Shown: piece by piece, positions 58,710 to 64,000 of the stretch
Numbering within the stretch: position 1 is the first letter of the stretch
How the letters are laid out: each line of letters opens with the position of its first letter
Source of the DNA: Flaccisagitta enflata
Taxonomy: Eukaryota > Chaetognatha > Sagittoidea > Aphragmophora
Length of the DNA stretch: 64,000 nucleotides
NCBI GenBank assembly: GCA_965153355.1
Contig: OZ231126.1
Coordinates: 49,972,001 to 50,036,000 of the forward strand
Reading direction: 5' to 3'
Notes under the pieces: model-generated
What the model saw: the letters and a program-made list of their open reading frames with translations, nothing else
Told to the model about the DNA's origin: nothing
Database searches by the model: none
Translations under genes and position numbers: made by a program

Positions 58710-59309
58710 CAGTGTGAACATTGTCAAATGCAAAAAAGTATTAAGCTTTTGCTCCTAGATGGTTTATCTTTATGACCTGGAATCAATTTTCTCTTAAAGT
58801 ACTATGTTCGACGTTTTTTGTATCAAAATTTCATGAGTCTAAGTTGGATACTTTGTCCACAACATTAAATTGAAGTAATAGAGGTATTTCTAGAAGAAGC
58901 TCATTTTTAGCTCAAAATCTTCTTCTTTAAACAGGAAAGTTTTTCTTTGATTTGCTCTCATTTGAAGACGACTTGAGCTATAAATGCCAGATTGGTCTCA
59001 AATGGAAGATAATTTGACACTCTTCCATTCAAGACCGATGTAGCATCTGTGGTTTAAGTCATTCTAACATCAGAACAATTCCATAGAAACTGCCCAGATG
59101 AAAAAAATCAGTAATCAAGCTTAAGCTGTAAATATTCATTTTACTTGAAATTGATGTTATGGACAAACTATACAATTCAGATCCATGAAATTTTGACACA
59201 AAAAACGTCAAGCAAAGTACTATAAGAGAAAAATGATTCCAGGTCATGAAAATGAAGAATCTAGGAGCAAAAGCTTAATACTTTTTTGCATTTGACAATG
59301 TTCACCCTG
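58710..59309. mobile_element. mariner-like MITE with long arms, 600 bp
   Basis: TA|CAGTGTGAACATTGTCAAAT and, inverted, CAGGGTGAACATTGTCAAAT|TA. Arms of over 200 bp include GACCTGGAATCA, GACGTTTTTTGT and CAAAATTTCATG. No ORF. Confidence 0.88.
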
Positions 59310-59682
59310 TATCTAAGATTCAACAGAGATTTTTTATTATGTGAATTGAAACATTGTTATGTATTGGGTACAATTCTTTAAGATATTGTATTGTATTGGT
59401 ATTGTATTGTATTGGCCCAATACTTTGAAAAATTGTATAGTGTATTGTATTGTTAAAGAAAATGCAAAATCGCCCGGGCTTGATCTTGACAATTCACATG
59501 ATAACTCAAGTATCTTTCCTCTTGCCCAAAGAGGCTCAAATCTATGAAAAAGCCGAGGACAACCGCATCATATTGGCATCAATGAAGTTTATCAGGGGAA
59601 AAATGACCAAGACCATAGAACACGAGAATAAACGATAGGCAAGTTTGATTTTGGATTCCATTGGTAATACTTGGTTTAATGA
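59310..59682. other. Spacer with (TATTG)n
   Basis: TATTG pentamers at 59375-59415 and 59438-59453; no gene recognised. Confidence 0.5.
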
Positions 59683-59686
59683 TGAC

Positions 59687-59732
<46 letters not shown>

Positions 59733-59822
59733 TGAGGGCCATGGACATGGCTCTTCTTCTTCTTCTTCTTCTTCTTCTTCTTCTTCTTCTTCTCCTCCTT
59801 CTTCTTCTTCTTCCTCCGTTAT
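59683..59822. repeat. (GAT)n and (CTT)n
   Basis: (GAT)n 59683-59729, about 25 bp of other sequence, then (CTT)n with CTC variants. Confidence 0.95.
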
Positions 59823-60350
59823 TTGTTGTTGGTTGGCCTTGCAATCAATGCATCATAAAACATCGAGCCAAAGTTTCATAGAGAGAATCAGTGCAGTCAA
59901 ACCTATGAAAAAAATGGTGGAAAAATGTCTGAGGGTAGTGATGATGATAACGATTGTGATTTAAATCTTAGTTTTGTCAAAAAAATACCTTTTTCACCAT
60001 TTCCACACAATTTTCAATGAGGAATTAAAAAATCAGGGTCTCGAGAGCCTCAGACATCCTTTTGAGGATCTTTTGAGAAAACTTATTTACATTGCCTCAT
60101 CCTAGCACTTCAATATAAAAAGCTAAACTGATTTCATGGTCAATATTCACAGATGAATTCATATATGCCCTCAAAGGTTAGAGGAGGAGTAGGTCCTCCA
60201 ATTGTCATCCACAGATCCTCCTCCTCCAAAACCCAAGAGAGAGTTGGAGGATGGAGTGATAACATGGGTAGTGGTGACTATGGATACAGAATTCTGCATC
60301 CATGGGGTCTGGAGGTGCTCTCGCGCACAATCTCCTAAGGCCTACGGCCC
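59823..60350. other. Non-coding stretch
   Basis: Nothing recognised. Confidence 0.4.
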
Positions 60351-60354
60351 TTAA

Positions 60355-60522
<168 letters not shown>

Positions 60523-60534
60523 AATGATTAAAAG

Positions 60535-60893
60535 ATGTGGAGTAGCGTGTCCGCGATTATGAAGAGAACACGTGATTATTGCGGACGAGTGGGCAGTGGC
60601 GACCAGCACTCATCCAAGTCCTTTCCATCCAGGCCCAAATCACTTTTCTCAGCTCTTGCCTCAAATGAGGTCCCTAAGACCTCAAATCTGGCTTCTCAGA
60701 CCTCAAATTGGGCCCATTGGCCAAAAAATCAGGTTGTCAGATGGACAGAAAACACGGAAACTGAGAAAATTGTCAGAGGGAATCATAGTCATCGACGCTC
60801 CGGGGGCTGCTGGTTCCTCCTCATCATCTTCACCCCCAGCAGAAAGTAGGGCACTGGCAACGCTGACCACGTAACGTTTTTGTTGACTATTTT
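60535..60893 (+). mobile_element. Composite of family P hairpin/A fragments and a family G tail
   Basis: AGTAGCG-TGTC-CGCGATT (60541-60558), then GCGGACGAGTGGGCAGTGGC (A-end internal part). A CCTCAAATCTGGCTTCTCAG minisatellite (about 60630-60720) and the tail GGGCACTGGCAACGCTGACC follow, ending TTTTGTTGACTATTTTC. Confidence 0.55.
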
Positions 60894-60951
60894 CTTTTGG
60901 ATTCTTTCTTTTCCTCTCCTTTGTTTCTCTATTTAATTGTTTTTCTTTTAT

Positions 60952-61059
<108 letters not shown>

Positions 61060-61401
61060 TCCTCATCCCTTACCCTAACCCTAAATAACAAAAGACAAAA
61101 GACCTCATCGTTTTGCGCATCTATACCCAGTCATGGGCCCTTGCTCATTAACTGTCCGGAGCCCTTAGCACGTAGCCCCTGGCACATGACCCCCACAGTA
61201 TGGGGTATGTGCGCAAGGAGTCCCAACCGAAGCAAGTACACCTGGCAAAGTCAAAGGAAACGGTTTGCGCGAAAGAAAATCCACGGTCATTTTGAAGATC
61301 TTCAAAAAATCTTCGAAATGTGTCATTGCTGGTTTTTGTAGGCTCATTCTTTAATTTTGACTTAGGATGGAAGAAAAAAAAATATCACTTCTAATTTCGG
61401 C

Positions 61402-61665
61402 TTTTTAAGCGCGTGCTACGCGACTCTATACCCCGCTTTGTAGGTAGGTCATTTGGTCGGTCGGTCAGTTGGTCAGTTGATTGGTTGTTGTTTATTTGGT
61501 TGGTTAGTTGGTTGGTCAGTTGGTTGGTTGGACCCTTTATCACTTTGTTGACGTTTTTGAGTTTTTGAGCTCACTGCTCCTGCCCAACTGTCCCAGTAAC
61601 CTTTTCTATTACTGCCCCTGCTCACCCGCACGCGACTGGGGTAGCCGTGTATCCGGTCTTGTTTT
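61402..61665 (-). mobile_element. Family P element, about 264 bp
   Basis: AAGCGCG-TGCTA-CGCGACT (one base lost in the left arm), CTCTATACCCCGCTTTGTAGG, GGTTGGTTAG tract, CTGCTCCTGCCCAACTGTCC, CACCCGCACGCGACTGGGGT, AGCCGTGTATCCGGTCTTGTT. Confidence 0.88.
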
Positions 61666-61690
61666 CTGGCTAGGTATTTTAGTCTCAACA

Positions 61691-61900
61691 TTTTTTATTC
61701 GCGTGCTACGCGACTCTACACCCCACTTTGTCAGTCGGTAGGTCGGTCGGTCTGTCAGTCGGTCTGTTGGTCACACTTTACTTTTTTTTAAATCTTTATT
61801 TTTGGACCTCACCACTCCTGCCCAAATGGTCTAGTGACCTCAAATACGGCCCCTGCCCACCGGCACGCGACTTAGGTAGCCGTGTATCCGGCCTTGTTCT
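61691..61900 (-). mobile_element. Family P element, about 210 bp, 25 bp from the previous copy
   Basis: ATTCGCG-TGCTA-CGCGACT, CTCTACACCCCACTTTGTCAG, GGTCGGTCGG, CACTCCTGCCCAAATGGTCT, CACCGGCACGCGACTTAGGT, AGCCGTGTATCCGGCCTTGTT. Same orientation as 61402-61665. Confidence 0.88.
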
Positions 61901-63600
61901 TAATAATGCAACTCAAAATTGTTACAGCTACTTTACGTCCACGAGCAATTTAAAGGGCTCACAGTAAACCGTGACGAAAAATGAATATGCTTTGGCATAC
62001 TCTTGTCATACCAAATGAATATGCTCATTTTATCAGTCACCTCGTCTCGGGGCTAGATGCAGAAAAAATATCTCGAATATGTTAATCTAAACTAATTTTG
62101 TTCAATTCTCTTATAAATTACCTACTCCCAATTCAGCACAGAAAGTAATGGGAATCGTTTTTTTAGCATTTAAGTTACAGGCTCTTCTAGGCTCCACGGA
62201 AAATCTGATTCTCAGCACTTTTAACAAGTTAAGTTTGGCATACCCCATCATACTTTAATGCGCGCATTTGCGCTTTTGAGTTTGAAAGAAGATAGAGGCA
62301 ATTACTGTTTTACTCAATTATGCAAATCAGCCTTTAGAGAATTCACTTCTTTCATGATATTGGGCCATTAGAATGTGTTTCTGGCTGGTGAACATCTATG
62401 TTAGGATAAATAAAACTTTTGATAATACTTTTGATTGTTTTGTCGAAATAACATGACAAGGTGACATAAATGAAAGATTAAATTGGCTTTCCCCTCATTT
62501 GAGTGATTTTCATCCCTTTAGTTGGGTACTCTGTTGCCCATTGGTCTGTCCATCTGTCAGTTCATCATTTCCTTCATCAGTCCATTGTTCTGTCCCCCTG
62601 TCTGTCAGTCTGTCCATACATCTGTCTGTATGTCTGTCTGTCCATCAATCCGTTAATCATTCTGTCCATTTGTCCTCCAACACACTTCAACTTTTTACTA
62701 CAGAGTTTTGATAGAAATTATTAGAATTTCAACATGCAGATCTGTTTGCTTATTGTGGGAATGTTAAAAAGCAAATGTTGGACAATTTAAGGAATTTCAA
62801 AATGAATTGATCTGAAAAGGTAGGCAGAATGAATCACATCTGAAATGAAAAAGGGAATGAAGAATTAAAATTTTGGAGTGGGAAAAATAGAAGATTCTGA
62901 AACAATATTTATGGCTTTGAATGGGAAAATTCAAGAAAGTGATGAAATAGGAAATCAAAATTTGGAGGTGGGAGGGATGGGGGCAAGTATCTCAATTGCC
63001 CTATGCAAGATTTGGGGCAGTGTGTAGGTGAATTGGTGGTGATGAGGGGGTGATTGGGGGGTGACAGGTATTTGTTTTTCGTGGTGGTGGGATTTGGGGC
63101 AGTGTGGGGCTTTGGGTTTTCTTGTAAATGCTGATAATCACCAATCTTTTACTCGATGCGTTTAGTTTCTATGATACAACAAAATCAAAAACATGAAAGA
63201 AATAGTGAAAACCTGTTCATTCCAATACCAAATGGATAAAGCTAGAACTGGAAACATGAAAGCGTGGTTTCCAGATATACACATTCTTCCAAGCTTCCGG
63301 GGAGCACGAACTTCCCCTATACAATTTCCGACGCATCATATCTCTCCCCCCCCACGCTAATCATGCTGAGATCAACAGATTTTTACATTGTAGACAAAAG
63401 GAAAAACTTTTGTGAAATGCTAAATGACATTGCTCATTCCCAAAAGAAGATATCGGCCATGTCACAAACTTTTATGAGATTTAAAAGGTAACAAAATCTA
63501 CCTATGTCAACTGTGCCTAAAGGCCAAGGCAATGCATTGCCTCGACCTCATGAGGCACTAATTAGAGAGGATAAGCGGATTAGGGAAAATATGAAGAAAA
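61901..63600. other. Non-coding stretch
   Basis: AT-rich; CTGTCTGT/CCATCTGT-type sequence at 62540-62680; G-rich GGGATGGGGG/GTGGTGGG at 62970-63115. ORFs of 70-75 codons show no domain. Confidence 0.5.
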
Positions 63601-63624
63601 GAAATAACAAACAAACAAAACTTG

Positions 63625-63935
63625 TTTTTTTTTATCTCTTTCTCTTTCTGTCTTTTCTTCTTTTCTTCCTTTCTTTCTTTCAGCCCTTTCCATACTTCTT
63701 TTTATTTTACTTCTTGCTTCTGTTCTTCCCTTCCTGCCTAATTTTCTTTTTTTCTTTTTTCTTCTCTTTCTTTCTGTCTTTCTCTCTCTTTCTGTTTTTC
63801 TCTCTTCTCTCTTCTTCTCGTTCTTTTTCTTTGTTTCTTTGTTTCTTTTCTTTTCTTTTCTTTTTCTTGCTTCTTCTTTCTTCTTTCTTTTCTTTCTTTT
63901 TTCTTTCTTTTGTTATCATTTTCCCTTGTTTCCCT
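63625..63935. repeat. Polypyrimidine (TTTC-rich) tract
   Basis: Imperfect CTTT/TTTCTT sequence. Confidence 0.9.
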
Positions 63936-63941
63936 TCCAAG

Positions 63942-64000
63942 ATTTTCCGACGTGCCTCTTGCCTTTCCGAGGAGCGGCGCTCCCCGCTCCTCCATAATGT
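63942..64000. repeat. Dispersed repeat with triple-heptamer hairpin, copy 2
   Basis: AGGAGCG (63970-63976), G, CGCTCCC, CGCTCCT. Aligns with 40064-40122, including TTTCCGA, CCTC and ATAATGT flanks. Truncated by the window end. Confidence 0.75.

Noticed and set aside
61067-61083. CCCTTACCCTAACCCTAAA as an interstitial telomere (TTAGGG type)
   Set aside because: Only about two and a half units, at the edge of a (CTTT)n tract; insufficient.

Overview
This is a eukaryotic, animal-type window from an invertebrate; I cannot name the phylum. It holds one recognisable host coding exon, interrupted by introns, that encodes the N-terminus of a TMTC3-like O-mannosyltransferase. It also holds one full-length non-LTR retrotransposon with two intact ORFs, the 3' remnant of a second LINE, and very many short non-autonomous DNA elements. 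Microsatellites are unusually long and dense: (CT/GA)n, (CAT)n, (CAA)n, (CTT)n, (CA)n, (CTTT)n. Almost all long ORFs elsewhere are translations of these arrays.

Layout. 1-13408 is a large inverted structure. A left arm (1-3306) recurs in reverse complement at 10313-13408, next to a 10-N gap. Between the arms lie the TMTC3-like exon (3538-6725, minus strand), a (CAAAA)n tract, and about 1.5 kb of (CAT)n. 13.4-46 kb is intergenic or intronic and packed with repeats. 46.5-47.1 kb is a LINE 3' fragment. 48.9-54.1 kb is an apparently intact Jockey-like LINE whose ORF1 and ORF2 overlap in ATGA. 54.9-64 kb is again rich in short elements, including pogo/Tigger-like, mariner-like and foldback types.

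The most interesting content is an interspersed family, here called family P, with more than 20 copies or ends from about 0.2 to 61.9 kb. One end (A) reads ACAAGGCCGGATACACGGC, followed by AGTCGCG...GGGTGGGCAGGGGCAG. The other end (B) is a (GACC)n-like stretch, then a hairpin with stem AGTCGCG/CGCGACT and a free 4-5 nt loop, then AAAA. Several copies have changed both stem arms together (AGTTGCG/CGCAACT, AGATGCG/CGCATCT), so pairing is conserved rather than sequence. Some copies carry long arrays of different 10-11 bp units between the same ends, and some copies abut head to tail. A second family (family G) begins GGGCAGCGGCCCCAAAGGGGCC, carries two adjacent small hairpins, and also encloses minisatellites. 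The ends resemble Helitron/Helentron-type non-autonomous elements in general design. That is inference: no Rep/helicase ORF is present here.

The elements do not form a pathway. The window reads as one host gene 5' region in a repeat-dominated landscape where microsatellites and hairpin-ended elements grow and nest. I saw no tRNA, rRNA, CRISPR array or prokaryotic feature.
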